A DNA stretch of 27,352 bases from CAYFJO01 sp964343305 (GCA_964343305.1 CAYFJO010000107.1:1-27352); one strand, 5' to 3'; counted from the first letter of the stretch, positions 17,469-25,457 are shown. Numbers and translations are program-made. The notes: generated by a model from the letters alone, not told the origin.

Positions 17469-19304
17469 ATGAGTCGTAGGTTGATAAGTATGAGCGACTG
17501 GATCGAAATAACGACTCGTGTCGTGGCCCTCTGTACGGTCCTCGCGCTAGGATGCGGTCCTTCCACGAGCGGCAAGCCTGACACGCCTGATGACGATCCC
17601 GTTGTGGACATGGATCCTTTGTTCAAGGAGATCACGCAAGACGTGGGTCTCGACTTTGTCCACGAAGCGGGCCCGCCAGGAGTTTATTTCACTCCGCAAG
17701 TCACCGCGACCGGCGGGGCCTTCCTCGATTTTGACAACGACGGCGATCTGGACGTCTACTTGATCAACGGGAATGAAGCGGATCCGGCCGGCGATGATGT
17801 CGAGGTCTCCGACAAAGTTCATCGAAACCAATTGTTCGAACACCTCGACGATGGAACGTTTCGGAACGTGACCGAAGGTTCGGGACTTGGCGACACAGGC
17901 TACGGCATCGGCGTCGCGGTTGGCGACATCAACAACGATGGCCTCCCCGATGTTTATGTTTCCAATTTGAATCAGGATCGTTTGTTCCTGAATCGAGGCG
18001 GGGGGAAATTCGAAGACATCACCGAATCGGCAGGCATCGACAACCCGCACCATGGCGCATCGGTCTGTTTCGTTGACTACGATCGAGATGGTTTGCTGGA
18101 TTTGTTTGTCGTGAACTACTTCGACTTCTTTCCCGACCGGAAATGCTTCGACAAATCCAGACGCCAGGTCTTTTGTGCCCCGCGTGTTTTTCAGCCGGTG
18201 GCCGACAAGCTCTATCACAACGTGTCGGACGGCGAGGACGGCGAAGTTCAATTTGAAGACGTGAGCTTCGCATCGGGAATCGCCAAATCACCGGGGCGAG
18301 GGCTGGGCGTTGCGGCACTGGATTTTAACGACGATGGCTGGCCGGATCTGTACGTCGCCAACGACACCGATCCGAATTTCATTTGGCTTAACAACCAGGA
18401 CGGAACGTTTCGCGACGTGGGAGTCCTCTATGGGGCCGCCGTGGATGTCCACAGCAAGCCGCAAGGCAGCATGGGAATCGCCGTGGGCGACATCAATGGC
18501 GATCGCGCCTATGACCTGGTGGTGACTCACCCCGATGCACAAAACAATGCCTACTACTTGAGCGAAGGATTCGACGGTTACAAGGAATCGTCCACCGCCG
18601 CCCGACTCGCCGCGCCAAGCCTCCCCTGGACAGGTTTCGGCACCGCGTTTGCCGATCTCGAGCATGACGGCGACCTGGACCTGCTGGTCGTCAATGGCAA
18701 AGTCACCATTTCGCCGTCCATTACTCAGAAGCACGTCCAACTCAAGGAACAATGGGACGAGTCATCGGGTTTATTCTGGAAACCTTTTAGGGAACCCAAC
18801 CAATTGTTCATCAACGATGGCAAGGGCGTCTTTTCAGAGTTCACATCCAAGCGAGATCCTTACACATCCGCACGCGAAATCTCCCGAGCGCTGTGCCTCG
18901 CTGACATCGACGACGACGGCGACCTGGACCTGCTGATCACCAATGTTGCTGGTCCAGCGCGGTTGTATCGAAATGACGCGCCAAAGAAGGGCCACTGGCT
19001 GGTAGTCAAAGCGATCCTCCCTGAACTTGGCGGACGTGACGCGTATGGTGCGACCATCACCGTCACTGCTGGCGATCGTCAGTGGCGACAACCGTTAAGT
19101 CCCGGCACGAGCTACGTTTCGTCGCACGATCCGCGCGTGCATTTCGGCCTCGGCGACGTGGACCAAATCGACAGCGTCCACGTTCGCTGGCCGGACGGAA
19201 GTGAGGAAACATTTGCTGGCGGTGAAGCGGATCGCCATCTCGTGTTATCCTATGGACAAGGTGGCAGTGAACCGGATTCCAATGACCAAGGGATTGAGCC
19301 TTGA
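17469..19304 (+). CDS. CRTAC1-like lipoprotein: seven FG-GAP blades plus ASPIC/UnbV
   Basis: 611 residues. The lipobox is LALGC (Cys29), so it is membrane-anchored after export. Seven FG-GAP blades with D-x-D-x-D-G-type loops start near residues 86 (LDFDNDGDLDVYLI), 152, 202, 284, 340, 395 and 478. The fifth loop is degenerate (DINGDRAYD). An ASPIC/UnbV domain covers about 508-595 (GGRDAYGATITV, HDPRVHFGLGD, VHVRWPDGS). It is a complete single-chain version of the arrangement split on the minus strand at 12.2-16.0 kb. The start is either ATG 17469 or ATG 17490 (GTAGG 9 nt before it). The stop overlaps the start of the TPR gene (TTGA), which implies translational coupling. Confidence 0.9.
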   Translation: MSRRLISMSDWIEITTRVVALCTVLALGCGPSTSGKPDTPDDDPVVDMDPLFKEITQDVGLDFVHEAGPPGVYFTPQVTATGGAFLDFDNDGDLDVYLINGNEADPAGDDVEVSDKVHRNQLFEHLDDGTFRNVTEGSGLGDTGYGIGVAVGDINNDGLPDVYVSNLNQDRLFLNRGGGKFEDITESAGIDNPHHGASVCFVDYDRDGLLDLFVVNYFDFFPDRKCFDKSRRQVFCAPRVFQPVADKLYHNVSDGEDGEVQFEDVSFASGIAKSPGRGLGVAALDFNDDGWPDLYVANDTDPNFIWLNNQDGTFRDVGVLYGAAVDVHSKPQGSMGIAVGDINGDRAYDLVVTHPDAQNNAYYLSEGFDGYKESSTAARLAAPSLPWTGFGTAFADLEHDGDLDLLVVNGKVTISPSITQKHVQLKEQWDESSGLFWKPFREPNQLFINDGKGVFSEFTSKRDPYTSAREISRALCLADIDDDGDLDLLITNVAGPARLYRNDAPKKGHWLVVKAILPELGGRDAYGATITVTAGDRQWRQPLSPGTSYVSSHDPRVHFGLGDVDQIDSVHVRWPDGSEETFAGGEADRHLVLSYGQGGSEPDSNDQGIEP

Positions 19305-20659
19305 GTTCCGCCGACGAACCGACAAAAGAATCTGCTGACGATCCTCAGCCACGATCCCGTTCCCGATCCCTCTGGGCCATCGCCGTTCTGGCCGTTGCCA
19401 GTGCGGCCATCTACTTCGCCACCAACCCTGGCCGCAACGCTGGTCCTCAACCACCCGACATCGATTACTCCAGTGCGACTCCTCGCGAACAGGAAAGCAT
19501 CAAGGGTGCGATCGATGAGGTCAAATCGTCGCCAAACGATGCCAACACCTGGGGGCGTCTGGCGCTGTTGTTGCGACACAAATACCAAGACGAAGAGTTG
19601 ACCTGTCTGGAACACGCCCAACGACTCGATCCAGCAAATGTTTTGTGGCACTATCTGCGCGGAGTGGACTTAGTTGGCCGCGACAACGTCGAGGCACTGG
19701 TCCATTTGAAAAAGGCCGTCGAGCTGGATGACAAATACATCGCGACGCGCGTCAAATATGCCAATCTGCTGATCCTCGAAGAAGAATTGGACGAAGCGGA
19801 AAAGCAGTTGAAAATCGCCCTCGACAGCGACCCCGATCACCCGTGGGCCCAACACGAAATGGCCCGTGTCAAGGTGCGTCGCGGCGCGTATGAAGAGGCA
19901 ATTGATTGGGCACTTCGTTCGGCCAAAACGGATCCCGATCAGTTTTCCAACCATGAGGTTTTGGCGCAAGCGTATCATCGGCTGGGAAAACAAAAAGAGG
20001 CCCAACGACACTCTGACTTGATGAAGCCACTGATCGAGAAGGAGATCACTTGGGGCGAGCCGCTTGCGGATGAGGCGTTCGACATACTGAAAGAAAAAGG
20101 CTGGCACCACCAGGAAGCCGAATTGTTGATCGGCCTGGGGCAGATCGACGACGCCATGTTGAAGTACGTCGAGGATTTGGAGAACCTACCCGAAGATACT
20201 TTGGGCGCGATCAACTACACCATCCTGCTGGTGCAGCGCCGCGATCTGAAGCGTGCGGCGGCTGTATTGGACCGAGCCCTCGCCGAACAACCAAACTCGG
20301 CCGACTTGCATTTCCACCGCGGCGTCGTTTATTTTTACGAAAGAGATCTCGAGCGGGCAGCGCTGCATTTTCGCAAAGCGATCGCCACAAAACCCACCTA
20401 CGCCCAGGCCCACTCCAATTTGGGCCACGCCTTGCGAGCGATGAACGATATCGACGGAGCGATCGAGGCTTTCCGGACAGCCGTGCGTAATAAATCGGAT
20501 TTATGGGAGTCGCATTTGAATCTTGGCGCAATGCTCCTGGACCAAGGCAAGATTGCCACGGCCAAAGAGCACCTGAGTGCCGCCCTCGACTTGATGCCAC
20601 ACGATCACCAGAATCGAGCTGTTGCTGAGCAATTGCTTAGCAAAGCCATGAGCCAATGA
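19301..20659 (+). CDS. Membrane-anchored TPR protein, coupled to the UnbV lipoprotein
   Basis: 452 residues from a TTG that overlaps the previous stop by four bases. After a polar, Arg-rich N-terminus (about 1-23) there is one transmembrane helix, LWAIAVLAVASAAIYFAT (about 24-41). The remainder is mostly TPR helices (about 65-445), for example EALVHLKKAVELDDKYIATR and DLERAALHFRKAIATKPTYA. The predicted topology leaves the TPR solenoid outside the cytoplasm, available for protein contacts. It probably partners with the lipoprotein encoded just upstream: the minus-strand relative has TPRs fused behind its UnbV domain, so the two functions are linked by fusion in one copy and by coupling in the other. 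Confidence 0.87.
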   Translation: MSSADEPTKESADDPQPRSRSRSLWAIAVLAVASAAIYFATNPGRNAGPQPPDIDYSSATPREQESIKGAIDEVKSSPNDANTWGRLALLLRHKYQDEELTCLEHAQRLDPANVLWHYLRGVDLVGRDNVEALVHLKKAVELDDKYIATRVKYANLLILEEELDEAEKQLKIALDSDPDHPWAQHEMARVKVRRGAYEEAIDWALRSAKTDPDQFSNHEVLAQAYHRLGKQKEAQRHSDLMKPLIEKEITWGEPLADEAFDILKEKGWHHQEAELLIGLGQIDDAMLKYVEDLENLPEDTLGAINYTILLVQRRDLKRAAAVLDRALAEQPNSADLHFHRGVVYFYERDLERAALHFRKAIATKPTYAQAHSNLGHALRAMNDIDGAIEAFRTAVRNKSDLWESHLNLGAMLLDQGKIATAKEHLSAALDLMPHDHQNRAVAEQLLSKAMSQ

Positions 20660-20739
20660 ACACGAAAATCGATGCCGCACCGTTTCAATGAACCGTAACA
20701 ATATGAAGATCCGTACAAACCCCTTTCCAGGAAATCACC

Positions 20740-22176
20740 ATGAAACCCATTTTGATGATTGTTGTCGTGACCATGTCCATCTGCAGCGATACGACGCTGT
20801 TTGCCGCGGACAATCGACCGAACATTGTCTGGATTTTTGTCGAGGACATGAATGGATGGTATGGTTGCTACGGTGACGACACAGTTCCCACGCCACATCT
20901 CGATCGGTTGGCATCACGCGGCGTCCGTTTTGATCGTGCTTATATGCCTGCTGGTGTTTGTTCGGCGACACGAAGTGCCATTGCGTTGGGCGCGATGCAA
21001 ACGAGCCTTGGTGTGCACAATCACCGCAGCTCTCGGCAACGCGTGCCGGGTGAAGTTAATCACTTGCCCAAGGACGTGCAAACCGTTTACGAAGTCTTCC
21101 GAGAGAATGGCTACTACGTTTACAACGGCGGTGGCAAAAACGATTTCAATTTTCCGTGGGATATTGACAAACTGTACAACTTTGACGGGCGCAAGATCGG
21201 GTTCGCCGGGCCGTTTTGGCAAAAGCGAAAAGAAGGCCAGCCGTTCTTTGCCCAGATTCAACTTCGCGGCGGCAAGAACACCGGAAGATTTGCCGGCAGC
21301 AAGATCAAAGGCAAACTAGGTACGGACACAGACCCAGCCAAGATGAAAGTTGCGCCGTACTACCCAGATCATCCGATCATCCGGCGTGAGTATGCACATC
21401 ACTACGACTGCATCCGCCAAACCGATGACGAAGTCGGTCAGATCATCGCGGCGCTTGAAAAAGACAAACTGACGAATAACACGGTTGTGTTTTTCTGGAC
21501 CGATCACGGTTTTCGTTTGCCGCGCCACAAGCAATGGCTGTACGAAGGCGGAATTCGCGTTCCGCTGATTGTTACAGGACCCGGCATCAAGCCCGCAACT
21601 TCGCGGGATGATCTGGTCAGTGGCATCGACATTCCAGTCTCGTCGCTCGCGCTTGCTGGAATCGATACGCCGGATTACATGGAAGGACGAGATTTCTTTG
21701 CCAAGGATCACACGCCGCGCGAACACGTCATCTCGGCCCGCGATCGCTGTGATTACACGATTGAGCGCGTTCGGGCCGTCACGACGAAAAAGTACAAGTA
21801 CATTCGCAATTTCCTCACCGACCGGCCGTTCATGCAGCCTCAGTATCGCGATGGCCGCGATTACGTTGAAATCGGCCGACAGTTGCACAGGCAAGGTAAG
21901 CTCAACGCGGTGCAGGATTTCATGTGGTCGGAGGAACGTGTCCCGGAAGAATTGTATGATCTGGAGAGTGACCCACATGAAATCAAGAATCTGGCCGATG
22001 AACCAAAGTACGCGGCAGCCTTAAAGGACCATCAACAGATCCTTGAGAATTGGATCAAAGAGACGGATGACAAGGGCCAGTATCCGGAGTCCGTAGAGTC
22101 GTTGCGCGGTGTCCTGACTCGCTGGTCGAAACAGGCGGTGAATCCCGAATACGAGCGGGCTCGGTCAGCCAAATAG
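20740..22176 (+). CDS. Type I sulfatase
   Basis: 478 residues. The N-terminus is a signal peptide ending near FAAD (residues 20-24), so the enzyme is exported. RPNIVWIFVEDMN supplies the first metal site, with Glu-Asp where Asp-Asp is common. The formylglycine motif is C74-S-A-T-R78 in PAGVCSATRSAIALG, which fits C-x-(P/A)-x-R, so Cys74 would be converted to formylglycine. WTDHGF (Asp254, His255) and KQWLYEGGIRVPLI are the later active-site segments, and ELYDLESDPHEIKNLA is typical near the C-terminus. It hydrolyses a sulfate ester, probably of a polysaccharide; the substrate cannot be told. AGGAAA precedes the ATG. It follows the TPR gene by 80 bp. Confidence 0.95.
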   Translation: MKPILMIVVVTMSICSDTTLFAADNRPNIVWIFVEDMNGWYGCYGDDTVPTPHLDRLASRGVRFDRAYMPAGVCSATRSAIALGAMQTSLGVHNHRSSRQRVPGEVNHLPKDVQTVYEVFRENGYYVYNGGGKNDFNFPWDIDKLYNFDGRKIGFAGPFWQKRKEGQPFFAQIQLRGGKNTGRFAGSKIKGKLGTDTDPAKMKVAPYYPDHPIIRREYAHHYDCIRQTDDEVGQIIAALEKDKLTNNTVVFFWTDHGFRLPRHKQWLYEGGIRVPLIVTGPGIKPATSRDDLVSGIDIPVSSLALAGIDTPDYMEGRDFFAKDHTPREHVISARDRCDYTIERVRAVTTKKYKYIRNFLTDRPFMQPQYRDGRDYVEIGRQLHRQGKLNAVQDFMWSEERVPEELYDLESDPHEIKNLADEPKYAAALKDHQQILENWIKETDDKGQYPESVESLRGVLTRWSKQAVNPEYERARSAK

Positions 22177-22412
22177 CTGCAGACATCAAATTCTGTTGCC
22201 TGACGACAACTTCTCCCAGGACCCGTTGCATTTTTTCATCATCGCGGGTCGCTCTAAGAATCCGCCGTTTGCTCGTGATTCGCTGCAAATCGTGATAGCC
22301 TTCCAACTTACTGCAAGTGACGAGACGCGGACCTCGCCACGGCACCTGGTTTGCGACGAGAAGTTGCCACACCGCTCTTCAATCGTGCTCTCATCCCCGG
22401 AGGCATACATCC

Positions 22413-22448
22413 ATGATTTGGATCCACTCATGCATACGACCGAACTGA
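22413..22448 (+). CDS. Possible 11-codon leader ORF
   Basis: ATG at 22413-22415 follows GGAGG (22399-22403) with 9-nt spacing, the best ribosome-binding site in this area. It reads MIWIHSCIRPN and then stops at 22446-22448, 16 nt past the likely start (22430) of the next gene in another frame. It may be a coupling leader, or the Shine-Dalgarno site may really serve the longer gene. No similarity is recognised. Confidence 0.25.
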   Translation: MIWIHSCIRPN

Positions 22449-23281
22449 TTGAACTGGCCGCACTACTGGCCACTCACGCGAAAACGATCATTCATCACGC
22501 GGATGAATTGCCGTCCCACGCGATCGAAGAGTACTGGTCCGCATCCAAATGCCGGCAACAGCGCTGGTCACATGCGCTCAAATCCCACACCAACGCGGTC
22601 CGGCAGCAATCCGACTCGCCCCAATGGCAGGTCATGCGACGCGTGATTGAAGAGATACTCGCGGGCGAAGTTCTCACCAGGATTTGGAGCGGCGTTGTGT
22701 GTGCACACGACCGACTGCGTGGCACGGATGAGGTGGAACCGGTGGTTCAAAGCACTTTGGTTGGTCATCTTGAGTCGCGCAATCGCGCCTTGACGCTGAT
22801 GGTCCACGGTCAGGGTTTGGGGATTGAAGAAGCTGTCGCGCTCAATCGACTGCGTCGCAGAGCCGAACGCTGGACGGACCTGCTGCTCGGTCAATTGGTC
22901 CCGGAAATCGATGTCACTGATTTTGCCTTCGACATGGCCAGAGCCCAAGACTTTGCCGCCGACGTTTCCTTCAGCTTTCGCGAAGGCCACGGCTCGCTGG
23001 CTTGGCAAATGGTATTGGCCTCACTTCGCGCGGCGTTTCAATGCGGTCTTGCCGACGCCAGCCCCAACAGCGACCTCAACCGCCGAATTGGCGAGAGCAT
23101 CCTCAGTTGCCTGCCGCCAGACTTGTTCGACTCGATGGGCTTGTTCAAATCGCTGTGGCTCACTCGCTTGGACTGCACCACCAACGAAACCCAAGGAATG
23201 ATTGACGAATACCTGGCTCTCGGCGACAGCAGCGAACGGGCTTTCCGCCGCCAAACCAATCTCGTGCGTCGGCGGTTTTGA
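22430..23281 (+). CDS. Protein of unknown function
   Basis: About 283 residues, mostly helical, soluble, without signal peptide or membrane segment. I do not recognise the family. It is rich in His, Arg and Trp near the N-terminus (MHTTELIELAALLATHAKTI, then QQRWSHALKSHTNAVRQQ). A charged central region has LNRLRRRAERWTDLLLGQLV, and RIGESILSCLPPDLFDSMGL lies near the C-terminus. The reading stays open upstream to an ATG at 22196, but that extension looks like non-coding sequence. The ATG at 22430, or a TTG at 22418, is the better start. It stands alone between the sulfatase and thyA. A perfect 29-bp inverted repeat begins 1 bp past its stop. Confidence 0.65.
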   Translation: MHTTELIELAALLATHAKTIIHHADELPSHAIEEYWSASKCRQQRWSHALKSHTNAVRQQSDSPQWQVMRRVIEEILAGEVLTRIWSGVVCAHDRLRGTDEVEPVVQSTLVGHLESRNRALTLMVHGQGLGIEEAVALNRLRRRAERWTDLLLGQLVPEIDVTDFAFDMARAQDFAADVSFSFREGHGSLAWQMVLASLRAAFQCGLADASPNSDLNRRIGESILSCLPPDLFDSMGLFKSLWLTRLDCTTNETQGMIDEYLALGDSSERAFRRQTNLVRRRF

Positions 23282-23282
23282 T

Positions 23283-23351
23283 CGTTTAACGCCGAGCCGG
23301 CAGGCGACGGCTGCTCAGGTGTGCCGTCGCCTGCCGGCTCGGCGTTAAACG
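23283..23351. repeat. Perfect 29-bp inverted repeat after the unknown gene
   Basis: Positions 23283-23311 are the exact reverse complement of 23323-23351, with an 11-nt loop. The arms are GC-rich (GCCGAGCCGGCAGGCGACGG) and end in GTTTAAC. It begins one base after the stop of the upstream gene and ends 43 bp before thyA. It would form a very stable RNA hairpin, but without a T-run it is better called a REP-type palindrome with possible terminator or mRNA-stabilising effect. Confidence 0.85.
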
Positions 23352-23394
23352 ACGGATACTTGCCAGATCACCAGCAAGTCGTTAAAAGACACGG

Positions 23395-24189
23395 ATGCGA
23401 CAATACCTCGATCTCTTACAAAGAATCCTCGACACAGGCGTCGAAAAGTCCGACCGCACCGGCACTGGCACCCGGAGCATCTTCGGCCATCAGATGCGAT
23501 TTGATTTGTCAGCCGGTTTTCCAGCGCTGACCACGAAGAAACTGCACCTCAAGTCGATCATCCACGAATTGCTCTGGTTCTTGCGCGGCGAGACGAACAT
23601 CCAATACCTGCAAGATCACGGCGTCAAGATCTGGGATGAATGGGCCGACGAGAACGGAGAACTCGGCCCGGTCTACGGCTCACAATGGCGGTCATGGCCG
23701 TCGTCGGATGGCGGCGAGATCGACCAGATCACGCAAGTCGTCCGGCAAATCTGCGACAACCCAGATTCACGGCGGCTGATTGTCTCGGCGTGGAACGTCG
23801 CCGAAGTTCCTAACATGGCTCTGCCGCCGTGCCACTTGCTGTTTCAGCTTTATGTGGCACAAGGACGTTTGTCGTGCCAGCTTTATCAACGCAGCGCCGA
23901 CGTTTTCCTCGGCGTGCCGTTCAACATCGCGTCCTATTCGTTGCTCACGATGATGATGGCACAAGTCACCGGTTTGGAGCCGGGCGAATTCATCCATACA
24001 TTTGGCGATGTGCATCTTTATTTGAATCATGTCGAGCAAGCCGAAACGCAACTCAAGCGCGACACGTGCTCGCTTCCGACAATGCAAATCAATCCCGACG
24101 TCAATTCAATCTTCGATTTCCAATACGAAGACTTCACGCTGGAAGATTACGACCCACATCCGCACATCCGCGCTCCAGTCGCCGTTTGA
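23395..24189 (+). CDS. thyA: Thymidylate synthase
   Basis: 264 residues, the same length as the Escherichia coli enzyme. It methylates dUMP to dTMP using methylene-tetrahydrofolate. It shows DRTGTGTRSIFG near the N-terminus (phosphate-binding Arg), the catalytic Cys146 in MALPPCHLLFQ, QRSADVFLGVPFNIASY, and HLYLNH. The C-terminus ends RAPVAV, as expected. Because ThyA releases dihydrofolate, the folA gene 82 bp downstream fits functionally and they are probably cotranscribed. The stop TGA is the first part of an inverted repeat. No strong Shine-Dalgarno site is seen. Confidence 0.98.
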   Translation: MRQYLDLLQRILDTGVEKSDRTGTGTRSIFGHQMRFDLSAGFPALTTKKLHLKSIIHELLWFLRGETNIQYLQDHGVKIWDEWADENGELGPVYGSQWRSWPSSDGGEIDQITQVVRQICDNPDSRRLIVSAWNVAEVPNMALPPCHLLFQLYVAQGRLSCQLYQRSADVFLGVPFNIASYSLLTMMMAQVTGLEPGEFIHTFGDVHLYLNHVEQAETQLKRDTCSLPTMQINPDVNSIFDFQYEDFTLEDYDPHPHIRAPVAV

Positions 24190-24266
24190 GCCGACGGCGC
24201 TAGCCGCGGGTATAAACTCGAAGACTTCCTACTACACGAGAACACGACGCTAGCGCGTTCGGCTCA
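24187..24266. repeat. Inverted repeat containing the thyA stop codon
   Basis: TGAGCCGACGGCGCTAGC at 24187-24204 pairs with 24249-24266, 16 of 18 positions complementary, around a 44-nt spacer. The first three bases are the thyA TGA stop, and the right arm ends 5 nt before the folA ATG. It fills the whole thyA-folA junction and resembles other 3'-end palindromes in this window. Confidence 0.7.
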
Positions 24267-24271
24267 CAAGA

Positions 24272-24793
24272 ATGAAACTTGCCCTCATCGTCGCCATGTC
24301 CGAAAACCTGGTGATCGGCCATCAAGGCGGATTGCCGTGGCGGTTGTCCGCCGACTTGCGGCGGTTCAAGAAATTGACGATGGGCCACCACATCATCATG
24401 GGTCGCAAGACTTATGAATCGATCGACCGTTTGCTTCCCGGCCGAACAACGATCATCGTCACTCGACAGCCAAACTATGCGGTTGACGGTGCGCTGATCG
24501 CTGGCTCATTGGACGAAGCAACGCAACTGGCGACGGGCGACGACGAAGCGTTCATTATCGGCGGCGCGGAGATCTATCGCCAAGCTCTGCCGCGAGTGGA
24601 TCGTGTTTATCTAACCGCGGTCCACACAACAATCGAAGGCGACACGATGTTCACCGAGTTCGATTCGACCGAGTGGACGGAAATCGAAAACGAAACACAT
24701 CCCGCCGACGGAAAGAATGAACACGAGTACAGTTTTCACATCTACGAGCGAGTGCCAGCGGAATCATGTCAGCCAACGAAATCATCGACCTGA
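24272..24793 (+). CDS. folA: Dihydrofolate reductase
   Basis: 173 residues. It reduces dihydrofolate to tetrahydrofolate with NADPH. The start MKLALIVAMSENLVIGHQGGLPW is the family N-terminus with the Met20-loop region. Asp28 in RLSADLRRFK is the substrate-binding acid, IIMGRKTYESI binds cofactor, and IIGGAEIY (95-102) is the glycine pair near NADPH. It follows thyA, the enzyme whose product it recycles. Its last 28 bases overlap the next gene. No clear Shine-Dalgarno site; translation may depend on thyA. Confidence 0.97.
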   Translation: MKLALIVAMSENLVIGHQGGLPWRLSADLRRFKKLTMGHHIIMGRKTYESIDRLLPGRTTIIVTRQPNYAVDGALIAGSLDEATQLATGDDEAFIIGGAEIYRQALPRVDRVYLTAVHTTIEGDTMFTEFDSTEWTEIENETHPADGKNEHEYSFHIYERVPAESCQPTKSST

Positions 24794-25146
24794 CCGAACA
24801 ATTACTGGAGAGCATCTCCGTAGGCGATTGGGAAAAATACCGAGAGCTTTGTGATCCAACGCTGACTTGTTTCGAACCCGAGGGCTGCGGCCATTTGATC
24901 GAAGGGATGGACTTTCACAAGTTCTACTTCGACCAAGGCGGCCACATGGGATCGCACAATACGACGGTTACGTCCCCACACGTCAGGATGCTTGGCGACA
25001 ATGTTGCGGTGATCAGCTACGTTCGTTTAGTGCAGCAAGCGGATTCAGGTGGCGAATCGAGCACGGTCCGATTTGAAGAAACCCGCATTTGGCAAAAGCA
25101 AGACGGCAAGTGGCAACACGTGCACTTTCATCGCTCGGCACCGTAG
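24766..25146 (+). CDS. CaMKII-association-domain / SnoaL-like NTF2-fold protein
   Basis: 126 residues, a single NTF2-like cone fold. LTEQLLESISVGDWEKYREL, the DPTLTCFEPEGCGHLIEGMDFHKFYF section and the C-terminal TRIWQKQDGKWQHVHFHRS are the pattern of the calcium/calmodulin-kinase II association domain and DUF4440-like families. In bacteria these stand alone and their role is mostly unknown. The start ATG lies 28 bp inside folA in another frame, so it is translated from the thyA-folA message. No evident link to folate metabolism apart from position. The stop TAG is followed after 9 bp by a palindrome of the GGACGGATTG family. Confidence 0.85.
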   Translation: MSANEIIDLTEQLLESISVGDWEKYRELCDPTLTCFEPEGCGHLIEGMDFHKFYFDQGGHMGSHNTTVTSPHVRMLGDNVAVISYVRLVQQADSGGESSTVRFEETRIWQKQDGKWQHVHFHRSAP

Positions 25147-25155
25147 CTTGATGCA

Positions 25156-25176
25156 GGATGGATTGCCAATCCGTCC
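25156..25176. repeat. Palindrome of the GGACGGATTG family, third copy
   Basis: GGATGGATTG at 25156-25165 and CAATCCGTCC at 25167-25176 pair around one C, with a single G-T mismatch. It lies just after the stop of the CaMKII-association gene and 14 bp before the tandem array. The same core is at 10981 and 12071. Confidence 0.75.
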
Positions 25177-25190
25177 GGCGGTGTTGACCG

Positions 25191-25457
25191 CCCATTGTTT
25201 CCGCCCATTGTTTCCGCTCATTGTTTCCGCCCATTGTTTCCGCCCATTGTTTCCGCCCATTGTTTCCGCTCATNNNNNNNNNNNNNNNNNNNNNNNNNNN
25301 NNNNNNNNNNNNNNNNNNNNNNNNNNNNNNNNNNNNNNNNNNNNNNNNNNNNNNNNNNNNNNNNNNNNNNNNNCATTGTTTCCGCCCATTGTTTCCGCCC
25401 ATTGTTTCCGCCCATTGTTTCCGCTCATTGTTTCCGCTCATTGTTTCCGCTCATTGT
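25191..25457. repeat. 13-bp tandem repeat array interrupted by an assembly gap
   Basis: The unit is CCCATTGTTTCCG, with a variant CTCATTGTTTCCG. Six full units and a fragment lie left of the gap (25191-25273), and a fragment plus five full units and a final partial one lie right of it (25374-25457). Units differ only at the second base. True copy number is unknown. Open frames through it on both strands give a 13-residue period and are not genes. The last partial unit contains the stop codon of the minus-strand gene at 25451. Confidence 0.95.
25274..25373. other. Assembly gap of 100 Ns
   Basis: Exactly 100 undetermined bases inside the tandem array. That number is a conventional scaffold placeholder, so the real length is unknown. 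Confidence 0.97.

Noticed and set aside
22196..22429. N-terminal extension of the unknown gene
   Set aside because: Open but of non-coding character, with no ribosome-binding site at 22196.
25191..25457. CRISPR array
   Set aside because: Units are 13 bp and directly abutting with no spacers; it is a simple tandem repeat. No cas genes are present.
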